From: Deltaproteobacteria bacterium RIFCSPHIGHO2_02_FULL_44_16 | GTDB taxonomy: Bacteria > UBA10199 > 2-02-FULL-44-16 | NCBI GenBank assembly: GCA_001798185.1 | Contig: MGRM01000022.1 | Location: 1-64,000, forward strand | Direction of reading: 5' to 3' | Length of the DNA: 64,000 nt | Part shown: piece by piece, positions 1 to 8,608 of the stretch | Position numbering within the stretch: the first letter of the stretch is position 1 | Layout of the letters: each line of letters opens with the position of its first letter | Translations under genes and position numbers: made by a program | Notes under the pieces: model-generated | What the model saw: only the letters and a program-made list of their open reading frames with translations | The model's database searches: none | What the model was told of the DNA's origin: nothing

Positions 1-8
1 AACAAAAG

Positions 9-45
9 TGTTACCTATGTGCTTTTAAAAATCTGTTACCTATGT
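9..45. repeat. Two direct copies of TGTTACCTATGT at the window edge
   Basis: The 12-mer TGTTACCTATGT occurs at 9-20 and again at 34-45, 25 bases apart. Short repeated subterminal motifs of this kind are known at the ends of some insertion sequences (IS21-type ends carry several). The rest of any such element would lie to the left of the window, so this could be an IS end or remnant. No transposase is visible here. Confidence 0.35.
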
Positions 46-259
46 CCTTGGTTGCACAAATTCGATGAAAAATGAAAAGTCAAGACTTGACCCCACGATC
101 ACTTTTTTGGAACCATGCCTTTTTTACTTTTCGATTTTTTCTCAAAATGAAAGAAGTGTCAAAATACCGTGCATATTCTTTCAAGAAAAAGAAAATTATG
201 AGAAGATACAACATCTTTACACAAGCTCAACTTGGAACAAACTTTGCTATAAGATCTGT

Positions 260-3200
260 ATGATGATGAAAAGAACTCTCTTCTCCCTTCTTATCCTTTT
301 TGCGCTGCAAAACTGTGATGGGTCTTCGTCTGGGAAATTATCCCAAACTGAAACAAACGAATCTTCCAGTGACACCTTAAACCCTGAATCAATGCAGCAT
401 ATTGGAAATAATATTGGAAATAATACCGCGGCAAATTCAGATGCATCAGATTCTTCCATATTTTCTTTTATTCCAAAACAAAGTCTTCCAAAATTTGTGG
501 AAAATGATTTTATTCCAGACTCAGAGCTTGGCGCTGAAGTTTCACCGCGCTTCGTTGTTGTTATGGTCAAAGAAGGAGCAACGGAAAAAGATTTTCAGGA
601 AATTCGCACTACATGTAACTGCACTCTTGGAGGAACAATTCCAGAAATCGGAGTGTTTCAACTCGATTACGGTCAGGGAAACACGCTTGAACAAATGAAA
701 CAACGCCTCACTGCCCTTCGACAACATCCAGCAATCGAAGGAGCTTTCCCGGATATAAAACTGAAACCCCAAACAGTACCAAACCGCGTTCAAAGAAATT
801 CACATTTTTTGAATAGTTGGACATGGGAAAAAAATTATGCTGGCCCCAACTGGGGATTTGAACTCATACGGATACCGAGCGTTTGGAGTTTAAATGATGT
901 CATTAAAAAAACGAACGGGGTACCCATTCAAGTAGCTGTTCTGGACTCAGGATTTTATGCACATCCCGATCTCGCAGGTATTCTTCGTTTAGACCCGGGA
1001 ACCACGTATGGTGATACTTCACTTTCCTATTCAAGTTCAATTTTTCCGAATAGACTTTCTCGAAATGGGCAACCTCCTTTTGATGAATACGTTGATGCTC
1101 ATAATCATGGCACTGCCGTTGCTGGCATTATTGCGGCACAATATGGAAACAGTGAGTTTACCGATGGAATCACTCCCTTTGCTGAACTTGTTGGTTATGA
1201 ACAAACCTCCACCTTTTCTATGACGCTCGCTGCTTTTTATACAAACGAACGCATATTAAATATATCTCTCGGCTATTCTGGGGTTCAAACACAAAATAGT
1301 ATCGCAGTAGTAATTGACAGTGGTATGCGCTCTGTTGATGGAATGCTTTTTGGTCGCAGTATCAGTTGGAGAAATGATCGCGGCCGGCCTTTGTTGGTTG
1401 TCTCTGCCGCAGGAAATGATTCTGCGGATCCTTCTGGGGTTGTTTCTGCTGCTACGACAGCTTCGTCAAATTGGGCAGCGAAATACCATCCCTTGGAGAG
1501 TGTTCGTAATTCTATTGTTATTGTCGAAGGACTTTACGTAACTCCGCTTGGATATCCCCATCGTGGGAACTATAGTAATATCGATGGGACTGTTTTTGCA
1601 CCAGCAGATGGACATGAAGCTCCACAAATGGTCCCTCAACTTCCGTCGGCAGCAAATCCAAATGGTCCTTCTATGCCAAGCTGGGTAACCAAACCGTTTG
1701 GCATGACTTCAGGAGCAGCCCCTTTTGTAACCGGACTAGCAGCCTATCTGCTTGCATTACAGCCGGATCTTACCAATGAAGAATTACAAAAATTGCTTAC
1801 GTATAATACACCTGATTATCCATGTGCAGCACCGCAATCAGGAGGCGCTTCAAGCACCAACGTTCGTATTGATGCTTTTTCTGCGACTCAATGTCTTTGC
1901 AAACTTCCTCGCTTTCACTCCAACTGCAGACTTCGAACGTGGCAAGCAGATTTGAATAATAAAAGTCTGTCTGGAGCCGCAACACACGAACTCCAAGATG
2001 ATGGAAGTTGTGGGGCTGATATATCGGAGGAACGAGAACTCGATGGAGTTGTAGATCTACGAGACTTTCGAGTGTTGAGAAACATCTCTTTGATGACGGC
2101 TCGCAATGCTGCTTTGAATCGCTGTTCACAAAATTTGAATCTCGATTTCAACCGTGACGGTAAGATTGAATCACCTCAGTCCGAAGTTTGGCCACTGGCT
2201 GATCTCAATGCTGATGGAATAGTAGATAATACAAAACAACTCGTTCTTGATGAACAACTGAGCGACGTCGAAGTCTTCATGAATGCGTTCGATGGCGATT
2301 CGGTGCAAGGGTGGAAGAAGGCGGATTTTCCGGATCTGTTGAATTCGGCGGACCTGTGGATCCGGGCACAGGAAGCGATTACGGAGCTGGGGGCGACGTC
2401 GCTTGAAGTCGTGGAAGTGAAGGGAGATGTCGCATCAGGAGATACCGTGCCGACGGATGTGAGTCCATTGCAGCGAGGACATCACATCGGGACGGTGGCG
2501 AACCCGCCACAATATCATACGGATCTGGTGCTCACGACGCCGCTGCGGAAGAACGTGAAGGTGAAGTGGAGGGCGATCTGTGCTGATGGACGTTCTCCTC
2601 CTGATGGCGATCACGAAATGGACTTGATCGATCTTTCGCCTGGTGAGGACAAAGTTGCGAAGCTCGATTGGCAATGCATGATAGCGTGCGATGGATCGAC
2701 GACGAGTGGTCATTGTCCCATTCGAACACGACGGCAAACCACGCTCTATTCATCAAACTTGTTTTCGGGAACCGGAACATCTGAAAAGAATGAAACGATA
2801 GACACCGTTAACCCAACAGCAGGAGAAATCACAGTGCAGTCGGTCGTTGAATCGACCTTTTCCGATGGGACGATTCAACGGCAAGATGTCACGACCACCG
2901 ATAGTTGCCCTTCCGGGAGCCAGCAGGCAACGAGAACCACAAGGTCCAATCCTGTGGGGATCTCAGCAACTGCGATGACACAGACGATGACGATAAATCG
3001 TGCGCAATGTATCGCTAGCCTGACAGCAGCGCTTGATCGCACGCGTCTGACACGTCGGTGCCAGCGGCAGGCAGATGCTCAGAACCCTTATTATCTGACA
3101 CAAGATGATGGCGCTGTATACGCATGGATTACAACGCGAGCCATTGCCGCAACTCCTACAACGGCAGGTCGATCCGACGTCCAAGAGGAGTACCAGTGCA

Positions 3201-3307
3201 CGAATTGTGGCGGGACGGACAAGTCGCAACAGTGCACCTGTAACGCCCAGGGAAATGTGATTCCAAAACCAGGGGTCAACCCTGCCTTTGATTGTTTCAG
3301 GAATTAA
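260..3307 (+). CDS. Secreted subtilisin-like (S8) serine protease, lipoprotein
   Basis: A large exported peptidase of the subtilase family. The open frame runs back to 65, but the ATG at 260 is preferred: it begins MMMKRTLFSLLILFALQNC, a lipoprotein signal peptide with a lipobox Cys. The catalytic triad is visible as Asp229 (AVLDSG), His283 (HNHGTAVAG) and Ser484 (TSGAAPFVTG). After the protease domain come a Cys-rich stretch and acidic loops of the form DxNxDGxxD (DFNRDGKIE, DLNADGIVD), resembling dockerin or EF-hand calcium loops, then about 330 residues without a recognised domain. From about 2290 the DNA looks richer in G+C than the upstream part. The 3' end overlaps the convergent pyrD gene by 11 bases. 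Substrate unknown. Confidence 0.85.
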   Translation: MMMKRTLFSLLILFALQNCDGSSSGKLSQTETNESSSDTLNPESMQHIGNNIGNNTAANSDASDSSIFSFIPKQSLPKFVENDFIPDSELGAEVSPRFVVVMVKEGATEKDFQEIRTTCNCTLGGTIPEIGVFQLDYGQGNTLEQMKQRLTALRQHPAIEGAFPDIKLKPQTVPNRVQRNSHFLNSWTWEKNYAGPNWGFELIRIPSVWSLNDVIKKTNGVPIQVAVLDSGFYAHPDLAGILRLDPGTTYGDTSLSYSSSIFPNRLSRNGQPPFDEYVDAHNHGTAVAGIIAAQYGNSEFTDGITPFAELVGYEQTSTFSMTLAAFYTNERILNISLGYSGVQTQNSIAVVIDSGMRSVDGMLFGRSISWRNDRGRPLLVVSAAGNDSADPSGVVSAATTASSNWAAKYHPLESVRNSIVIVEGLYVTPLGYPHRGNYSNIDGTVFAPADGHEAPQMVPQLPSAANPNGPSMPSWVTKPFGMTSGAAPFVTGLAAYLLALQPDLTNEELQKLLTYNTPDYPCAAPQSGGASSTNVRIDAFSATQCLCKLPRFHSNCRLRTWQADLNNKSLSGAATHELQDDGSCGADISEERELDGVVDLRDFRVLRNISLMTARNAALNRCSQNLNLDFNRDGKIESPQSEVWPLADLNADGIVDNTKQLVLDEQLSDVEVFMNAFDGDSVQGWKKADFPDLLNSADLWIRAQEAITELGATSLEVVEVKGDVASGDTVPTDVSPLQRGHHIGTVANPPQYHTDLVLTTPLRKNVKVKWRAICADGRSPPDGDHEMDLIDLSPGEDKVAKLDWQCMIACDGSTTSGHCPIRTRRQTTLYSSNLFSGTGTSEKNETIDTVNPTAGEITVQSVVESTFSDGTIQRQDVTTTDSCPSGSQQATRTTRSNPVGISATAMTQTMTINRAQCIASLTAALDRTRLTRRCQRQADAQNPYYLTQDDGAVYAWITTRAIAATPTTAGRSDVQEEYQCTNCGGTDKSQQCTCNAQGNVIPKPGVNPAFDCFRN

Positions 3308-4394
3308 AAGAGAGATCTCGTAGTAAATGACGAACAAACTTTGGCCCACCGTAAATAAAACCGGTGTACACCTGAATCAAATCAGCGCCTGAATCGAGTT
3401 TCTCTCGGGCCATCTGCGGACCCATGATTCCACCACTGCCAATGAGCACCAATCGATGCTGAAAATGGATGCGGAGTTTACGTAATAACTCTGTGCTTCG
3501 AGAAAAAAGAGGACGACCGGAAATGCCTCCGGCCCCTTCTGGCACAGCACTTATGAGACCTTCACGCGAGATGGTCGTATTGCTCATAATCAGCCCTTGA
3601 AATCCATATTGAAATGCCACCTCCCCCGCAGCAATCGCTCCTTCATCACTTAAATCGGGCGAGAGTTTTAACAATAAAGGTCTCGGCTCATGCCGTTTCT
3701 TATTTTGGTTTGCGATTGTTTCGAGCAAGCGAGTTAACATTGTTTCTGACTGAAGATCGCGCAGCCCAGGAGTATTAGGACTTGAAACATTGAGAACAAT
3801 ATAATCCGCAACATCGGCGACAGTTTGAAAAGATTCGAGATAATCGGCTGATGCTTCGTCATTCGAAACAATTTTTGACTTTCCGATATTCACGCCAATC
3901 GGAATGTGAAGCAGATTTTTTGCACGATACGTTTCGAGTTTTTTTGAAAGAGCGCTAGCTCCTTTGTTGTTGAAACCGAGGCGATTAAAAAGGGCTTGAT
4001 CTTTTTCGAGTCGAAAGAGTCGCGGCTTGGGATTCCCTTCTTGCGGCTGCGCCGTTACTGTCCCCACTTCAATAAATCCGAACCCGAAACGCTGCAGTGC
4101 CACCACAGCTTCAGCATCTTTATCAAAACCAGCTGCAAGTCCGATTGGATTTGGAAAAGTGAGCCCCATATACGATCTCTTTCGAAACTCCATAGATCGG
4201 GTGACGTCGGAGGTGCTTCCGGGAGGGTCTCCCGCGCTAAGCGGGAGGGCCGGAACACCGCAGACGGCAGGACCCGTAACATTGGAACGTTTCGAAAGAG
4301 ATCGTTTTTGCAGGAAGGAAAGAAATTTCAGAACCAAATGATGCGCTGTTTCAGGATCGAGGCGAAAAAGGAGACTCCGCAGGAGTGGCCACAT
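3297..4394 (-). CDS. pyrD: Dihydroorotate dehydrogenase, class 2 (quinone-dependent)
   Basis: Oxidises dihydroorotate to orotate in de novo pyrimidine synthesis, using FMN and membrane quinone. The N-terminal hydrophobic helix (LLFRLDPETAHHLVLKFL) is the class 2 membrane/quinone-binding extension. The FMN barrel follows, with GLTFPNPIGLAAGFDKDAE, VLNVSSPNTPGLRDLQ around the class 2 catalytic Ser, MSNTTISREGL and the C-terminal IGSGGI phosphate-binding motif. Between the N-terminal helix and the barrel lies an odd stretch of about 40 residues rich in Pro, Gly and Ser. It is encoded entirely by palindromic element A1 (4172-4305), which keeps the frame open. Start ATG at 4394. The gene is convergent with the subtilase gene and divergent from corA. 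Confidence 0.95.
   Translation of the reverse strand: MWPLLRSLLFRLDPETAHHLVLKFLSFLQKRSLSKRSNVTGPAVCGVPALPLSAGDPPGSTSDVTRSMEFRKRSYMGLTFPNPIGLAAGFDKDAEAVVALQRFGFGFIEVGTVTAQPQEGNPKPRLFRLEKDQALFNRLGFNNKGASALSKKLETYRAKNLLHIPIGVNIGKSKIVSNDEASADYLESFQTVADVADYIVLNVSSPNTPGLRDLQSETMLTRLLETIANQNKKRHEPRPLLLKLSPDLSDEGAIAAGEVAFQYGFQGLIMSNTTISREGLISAVPEGAGGISGRPLFSRSTELLRKLRIHFQHRLVLIGSGGIMGPQMAREKLDSGADLIQVYTGFIYGGPKFVRHLLRDLSFNS
4172..4305. repeat. Palindromic element family A, copy A1, inside pyrD
   Basis: Perfect 17-nt inverted arms ACGATCTCTTTCGAAAC (4172-4188) and its complement (4289-4305) enclose a GC-rich core that starts CGGGTGACG and ends GGCAGGACCCG. The core holds an inner hairpin (TCTCCCGC...GCGGGAG). 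It shares its core subtype with copy A2. The outer arm (ACGATCTC) is not shared with any other copy. The whole element is read through in frame as part of PyrD. Confidence 0.9.
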
Positions 4395-4449
4395 AAAGGA
4401 GAAATCACCCCTTTTTACAAAAATGTAAAGATGTGGAAGAGAAAGAGAT

Positions 4450-5505
4450 ATGTCACCTCATCGACCTTCAAAGAAAGTAGGACTGGCTCCAGGAACCCTC
4501 GTTCATATTGGAGAGAAAAAAACAGAACAGACTCGCATCACCCTCATACAGTATGACGAAACTTCTCTTCACGAAAAAGAAATTGTTTCGGTCGCTGAAC
4601 TTCCTGAACCTACAGGAGCACGTGTTGATTGGATCAACATCGATGGTCTTCATGATACGAATCTTATCAAAGCGATCGGAGAGAAATTTCAGATTCATGC
4701 CCTCATGCTTGAAGATATTGTCAATACGGAGCAGAGGCCAAAAGTAGATGACTATGGAACCCTTCTTTTTGTCGTCCTCAAAGTGATTCACACAAACGGA
4801 GAGATGAAAGACGTTCAGTCCGAACAGATCAGTGTCATTTTAGGGAAAAATTTTCTTCTCACGTTTCAAGAACGACCGAGTCCTCTTTTGGATCCCCTTC
4901 GCAGTCGTATTCGAAATGCGATCGGACGATTTCGAGAACTTGGCGAAGACTACCTTCTCTATGCCATTATTGACAGTGTCGTGGACCATGCATTTCTCGC
5001 CGTGGAAATACTCCAAGAGCGAGTTGATATGCTGCAAAGCAAAATCTTTTCTGAATCAGTACCTCAAACGCTTCAAGAACTTCATCGTCTTCGTCAAGAG
5101 ATGGTACGCATGCGAAAAATCATTTGGCCACTTCGAGAACTCTGTGGAGCGCTGCTCAAAGAAAATCCTCCTCTGATTCAAGAAAAAACAAAAATGTATC
5201 TCCGTGATCTTTACGATCACGCCATTCGTATCGCTGACGCGATACAATTTATTTCCGAAATGCTGTCGCATCTTCATGAAGCCCATCACATTCAAACGAG
5301 CTATCATTTGAATCACGTCATGAGAATTCTCACAGTGATTACCACTATTTTTATGCCTCTCAATTTTATCGTCGGTGTCTATGGAATGAATTTTCGATAT
5401 ATGCCGGAGTTGGAATGGAAATGGAGTTATCCAATTTTGCTTGGCCTCCTTTTTTTCATCGGACTTGGACTCTGGTGGTTTTCAAAACGAAAACGGTGGC
5501 TTTAA
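4450..5505 (+). CDS. corA: CorA-family magnesium/cobalt channel
   Basis: Inner-membrane divalent cation channel, pentameric in the family. The 351-residue protein has the large cytoplasmic N-terminal domain (INIDGLHDTNLIKAIGEKF, the conserved LEDIVN..QRPK region), a long helical stalk, and two C-terminal transmembrane helices. The signature YGMNF (selectivity loop GMN) follows the first helix, and the tail is basic (FSKRKRWL). Start ATG at 4450; it is transcribed away from pyrD, 55 bases apart. The stop abuts the convergent gene ending at 5506. Confidence 0.94.
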   Translation: MSPHRPSKKVGLAPGTLVHIGEKKTEQTRITLIQYDETSLHEKEIVSVAELPEPTGARVDWINIDGLHDTNLIKAIGEKFQIHALMLEDIVNTEQRPKVDDYGTLLFVVLKVIHTNGEMKDVQSEQISVILGKNFLLTFQERPSPLLDPLRSRIRNAIGRFRELGEDYLLYAIIDSVVDHAFLAVEILQERVDMLQSKIFSESVPQTLQELHRLRQEMVRMRKIIWPLRELCGALLKENPPLIQEKTKMYLRDLYDHAIRIADAIQFISEMLSHLHEAHHIQTSYHLNHVMRILTVITTIFMPLNFIVGVYGMNFRYMPELEWKWSYPILLGLLFFIGLGLWWFSKRKRWL

Positions 5506-6699
5506 TTATTGTCTGATATATCTCTCTAAAGAAACGGGCTGACAAAAATTGTAATAGTCGTGGTGCTCAGAAGATTTAGACTTTCCTGCTTTTTCAACAG
5601 ATTCCATATGCCAGCAGAGAACAAATTCCCTTACAAAAATGGACGTCTGTTTTGCAAAGGCTACAACTTCCTCCTTTGAAAAACAGCTCTCTTTATTTGA
5701 GCCACATGTGGTTTGATAATTTCCCTGCACGGTTGTTGCGTGATCTGTGACAATATCGATATTCGCCATAGCGGCGTATGCTTGTTCTGAAGAGATCATT
5801 TTTTGCGGTTCTTTGGCGGGAAGTGCACGATAGTCTCTATCTCCTACATAATCAATTTTACTTGGAATAAATTCTGGGAAAGATTCTCTTCTCGATTGAA
5901 GTCGGGTGGTTACTTGTGAAAAAGCCTGTCGACATGCTTTCTCATCTCCACCTTTCGGTTCACGACAGACGAGTGAAGCACCATGGAGAATATAGTCTCT
6001 TGCTTGTTGATGCACTCCTGATGTTGACGGCGCCGCAGCTCCTTTTCTTTCGAGCAGCCATTCAACTTCTTGAGAATCGCCCGGCGTCGAGAAACGAAAC
6101 GAAGGTGCATAGTTAGGAATCCTTTGCACTGGTTGCCATTTCTCACCTTGTTTTATCATCGGCGTCGGTGCAGTTTGTCCTTTATAACGGATCCAAATCA
6201 CGACCGGATATTCATGCCCTTCCTTCAAATCAAACAATCTTTTTAATATCTCGGTTTTCTTCTCTTCGCTTGAAATATCAAATTCCCGCACATCAACTTC
6301 TGCTTTCACTGACGCTGGAAGGTTAGCTTCCCATATTTTCAGTAAATCTGCCACATAGCTTCTCGCTGCTTCGATTAAGACTTTCTGAGTTTTTCCATTT
6401 CCCATCACTACGACTATTGTTTTCTCTTGAGGGTGTGATTCGATCAAACGAAGTGCAGTTCCGGATTGAAGAGCTGGATAAGGTAACAGTTTCGGGGCTG
6501 CTGCGAAGAGGGAAAGGCCAGCTCCTCCTCCAACTCCCCAGGTCGGCAACGCTGAAAAACCGATGCGACCTGATGCTTTGGCGATAACAATCGAGTCAAG
6601 GCTCTTTGCCACAGACGAACTGAGGCGATCATCAAACACGTCGGATTGATGCCACGAAGGGAGAGAGCGTCCTATTTTTACTTCTCCAGATGGTTTCAT
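5506..6699 (-). CDS. Hypothetical protein, 397 residues
   Basis: No family recognised. The start at 6699 gives a soluble-looking protein with no clear signal peptide. A Gly/Ala-rich stretch near residues 48-75 (WGVGGGAGLSLFAAAPKLL) is weakly hydrophobic. The C-terminal third contains several Cys residues (LVCREPKGGDEKACR, TTCGSNKESC, VLCWHM, YYNFCQP), which may point to an exported or metal-binding protein. It is followed on the same strand by nothing before corA and preceded 110 bases upstream by another unknown gene; the two may form a unit. Confidence 0.7.
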   Translation of the reverse strand: MKPSGEVKIGRSLPSWHQSDVFDDRLSSSVAKSLDSIVIAKASGRIGFSALPTWGVGGGAGLSLFAAAPKLLPYPALQSGTALRLIESHPQEKTIVVVMGNGKTQKVLIEAARSYVADLLKIWEANLPASVKAEVDVREFDISSEEKKTEILKRLFDLKEGHEYPVVIWIRYKGQTAPTPMIKQGEKWQPVQRIPNYAPSFRFSTPGDSQEVEWLLERKGAAAPSTSGVHQQARDYILHGASLVCREPKGGDEKACRQAFSQVTTRLQSRRESFPEFIPSKIDYVGDRDYRALPAKEPQKMISSEQAYAAMANIDIVTDHATTVQGNYQTTCGSNKESCFSKEEVVAFAKQTSIFVREFVLCWHMESVEKAGKSKSSEHHDYYNFCQPVSLERYIRQ

Positions 6700-6809
6700 A
6701 TCCTTCTTCTCGGCCTTTTTGAGGAAAAGTTGTGTCCATTCTTAAGAGCGAACACAAGAGAATTCCAGCGCTTTTAACACAGCAGGGAACTCTTGGAGAG
6801 AGCTGCATT

Positions 6810-7679
6810 TTAGTTAAAAGAAGCGGGTTCTCCGGTAGCTGGATCAATCGAGACAGACATCACAAAACCTGAAGCTCCTGTCGGTTGAAGGGTCGTTCCT
6901 GAACTTGAACTCGCTACTGCCCCAGCCCCAAAGAGAGCGGTGAATACTGCGATAAGTAGAGTCTCTTCGGGATGCTCTCCCATCCATGAACCCATTTTCG
7001 ACGTTTTATCAGCAAGTTCACGAGCACCATGTTGTGCCTGGAGAAGCGCAAGAGCAATGGAATAGCCCATTTCAGAGGCATTTAAATTTTCAGTGTTGAT
7101 AGCCGGCGCTGAAGGAGGATTATTGGAAGGATTTTTATAGAAATAAGCCCCTAACTTTCCGATCCCTTCTGCAATGGTGGGCGAAGCTTGAAAAGCGAGA
7201 CGATCGGCATCATTTTTTTCAATACCAAAGGTATCACAATAAACATCATAAAGAGCACCCATAAGTCCAAAAACAGCGCTTCCCACACCCGAACTTAAAC
7301 CAGCCGTCCCCGCAATTGATGCGGATCCAGTTCGAGCATAATAAAGTCCACTTCTGGCAAGAAAACTTGTCAACATGCTCATCTCAAACTCTTTATCCTC
7401 AAGAGAGGTTTCATCAAGAGCCCATGAGATTCCTAAGTGCGAAAAAAAATACGCAACTGCATCCGCTGGATTTCGGACAAATCGTCTGCCTGCGGAAATG
7501 AGACTTTTCTCCACGAGAGCAGTAAAATCCGTTTCTGCCTCAATGACGGTGATCATTTCGGGTTCAAAGCTCGAGATGGGATTGTCCACACATGCACAGA
7601 TTTCATCATTGGTGATAACTTCAGAATAATTTTTTTGACTGGAAGGAAGAAGGCGCATGTTGAAACCGCTGGAAATCAT
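6810..7679 (-). CDS. Hypothetical protein with Gly/Ala-rich segments, 289 residues
   Basis: No family recognised. The middle (SIAGTAGLSSGVGSAVFGLM) and C-terminal parts (LLIAVFTALFGAGAVASSSS) contain two hydrophobic Gly/Ala-rich segments that could insert into a membrane. The N-terminal part carries a CACVDN motif and is charged. Start ATG at 7679, with a second candidate at residue 8. It lies upstream of the 5506-6699 gene on the same strand, and neither resembles a transporter or enzyme I know. Confidence 0.65.
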   Translation of the reverse strand: MISSGFNMRLLPSSQKNYSEVITNDEICACVDNPISSFEPEMITVIEAETDFTALVEKSLISAGRRFVRNPADAVAYFFSHLGISWALDETSLEDKEFEMSMLTSFLARSGLYYARTGSASIAGTAGLSSGVGSAVFGLMGALYDVYCDTFGIEKNDADRLAFQASPTIAEGIGKLGAYFYKNPSNNPPSAPAINTENLNASEMGYSIALALLQAQHGARELADKTSKMGSWMGEHPEETLLIAVFTALFGAGAVASSSSGTTLQPTGASGFVMSVSIDPATGEPASFN

Positions 7680-7784
7680 GTCGTTCTTTTAAAACAACAT
7701 TATCAATTTTTAAGGGAGTTTTTGTAACATTTTGATGTCAAAGAAATGCCTTCTCAAAGAATAAAGGAGATGCGCATCAGATTT

Positions 7785-8378
7785 TCACTTCGCTGTTGTG
7801 CGAACCGGACACCCCTTCAACACTTCTCCATGCCGAAAACAATCAAGAAGATGGTCATTGACCATACCCGTCGCTTGCATATGGGCATAGATGATCGTAC
7901 TGCCGACAAACTTGAATTCGCGCTTTTTTAAATCTTTGCTCAACATATCAGATATATTGCTTGTCACTGGAATTTGCTTCAAACTTTTCCATCGATTGAC
8001 CATCGGTTTTCCATCGACAAACTTCCAGATGTAATCAGAAAAACTTCCGCATGTTTCCTGAAGAGCAAGAAATGCTTTGGCGTTTGAAATAGCAGATTCA
8101 ATCTTCAAACGATTGCGAATGATGCCAGCATTCTGCATAAGACGCTCAACATCTTTTTTTGTATATCGAGCAATTTTTTCAGGATCAAACTGATGAAATG
8201 CTTTTCGATAGTTTTCCCTCTTTTTCAAAACCGTAATCCAACTAAGGCCAGCTTGCGCTCCTTCGAGAATTAAAAATTCAAAGAGTTTTTGATCATCGAA
8301 AACTGGAACTCCCCATTCGGTGTCATGATAATGAAGATACAGTGGATCTTTGACACACCATTCACAACGTACTGTCAT
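7785..8378 (-). CDS. tag: DNA-3-methyladenine glycosylase I
   Basis: Base-excision repair enzyme that removes 3-methyladenine from alkylated DNA. The protein begins MTVRCEWCVKDPLYLHYHDTEWGVP, the Tag hallmark with the zinc-ligand Cys and the Y.DTEWG motif. It continues with FEFLILEGAQAGLSW and the C-terminal FVGSTIIYAHMQATGMVNDH block, which carries the zinc-binding His; the remaining His and Cys (CFRH, KGCPVR) follow. Start ATG at 8378 is preceded by AGAGGT at a good distance. The open frame extends to a TTG at 8417, but that extension is the arm of repeat A2. 197 residues, normal for the family. Confidence 0.93.
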   Translation of the reverse strand: MTVRCEWCVKDPLYLHYHDTEWGVPVFDDQKLFEFLILEGAQAGLSWITVLKKRENYRKAFHQFDPEKIARYTKKDVERLMQNAGIIRNRLKIESAISNAKAFLALQETCGSFSDYIWKFVDGKPMVNRWKSLKQIPVTSNISDMLSKDLKKREFKFVGSTIIYAHMQATGMVNDHLLDCFRHGEVLKGCPVRTTAK

Positions 8379-8390
8379 ATATACCTCTTT

Positions 8391-8534
8391 GAAAAAGACT
8401 ATTTCAAAACAGATCAAAATTCGGGTGACGCCAGAGGTGCTTCCGGGAGGGTCTCCCGCAATAAGCGGGAGTGCCGGAACACCGCAGGCGGCAGGACCCG
8501 TATCAAATAAGAAACGTTTTGAAATGTCTTTTTC
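8391..8534. repeat. Palindromic element family A, copy A2 (intergenic)
   Basis: Arms GAAAAAGACTATTTCAAAAC (8391-8410) and GTTTTGAAATGTCTTTTTC (8516-8534) are complementary apart from one missing base. The core runs from CGGGTGACG to GGCAGGACCCG with the inner hairpin CTCCCGC...GCGGGAG, nearly identical to copy A1. It lies between the divergent tag and phosphodiesterase genes, so it cannot be a shared terminator. Confidence 0.88.
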
Positions 8535-8608
8535 TTTCTTTGATAATACTAAAGAACATTGTCAAGCAAAGGCTTTCATGTCACAAAAAAGTATCTCCAG
8601 GGGGATAC

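Noticed and set aside
65-259. N-terminal extension of the first subtilase
   Set aside because: The lipoprotein signal peptide begins at 260; an exported protein should not carry 65 residues before it.
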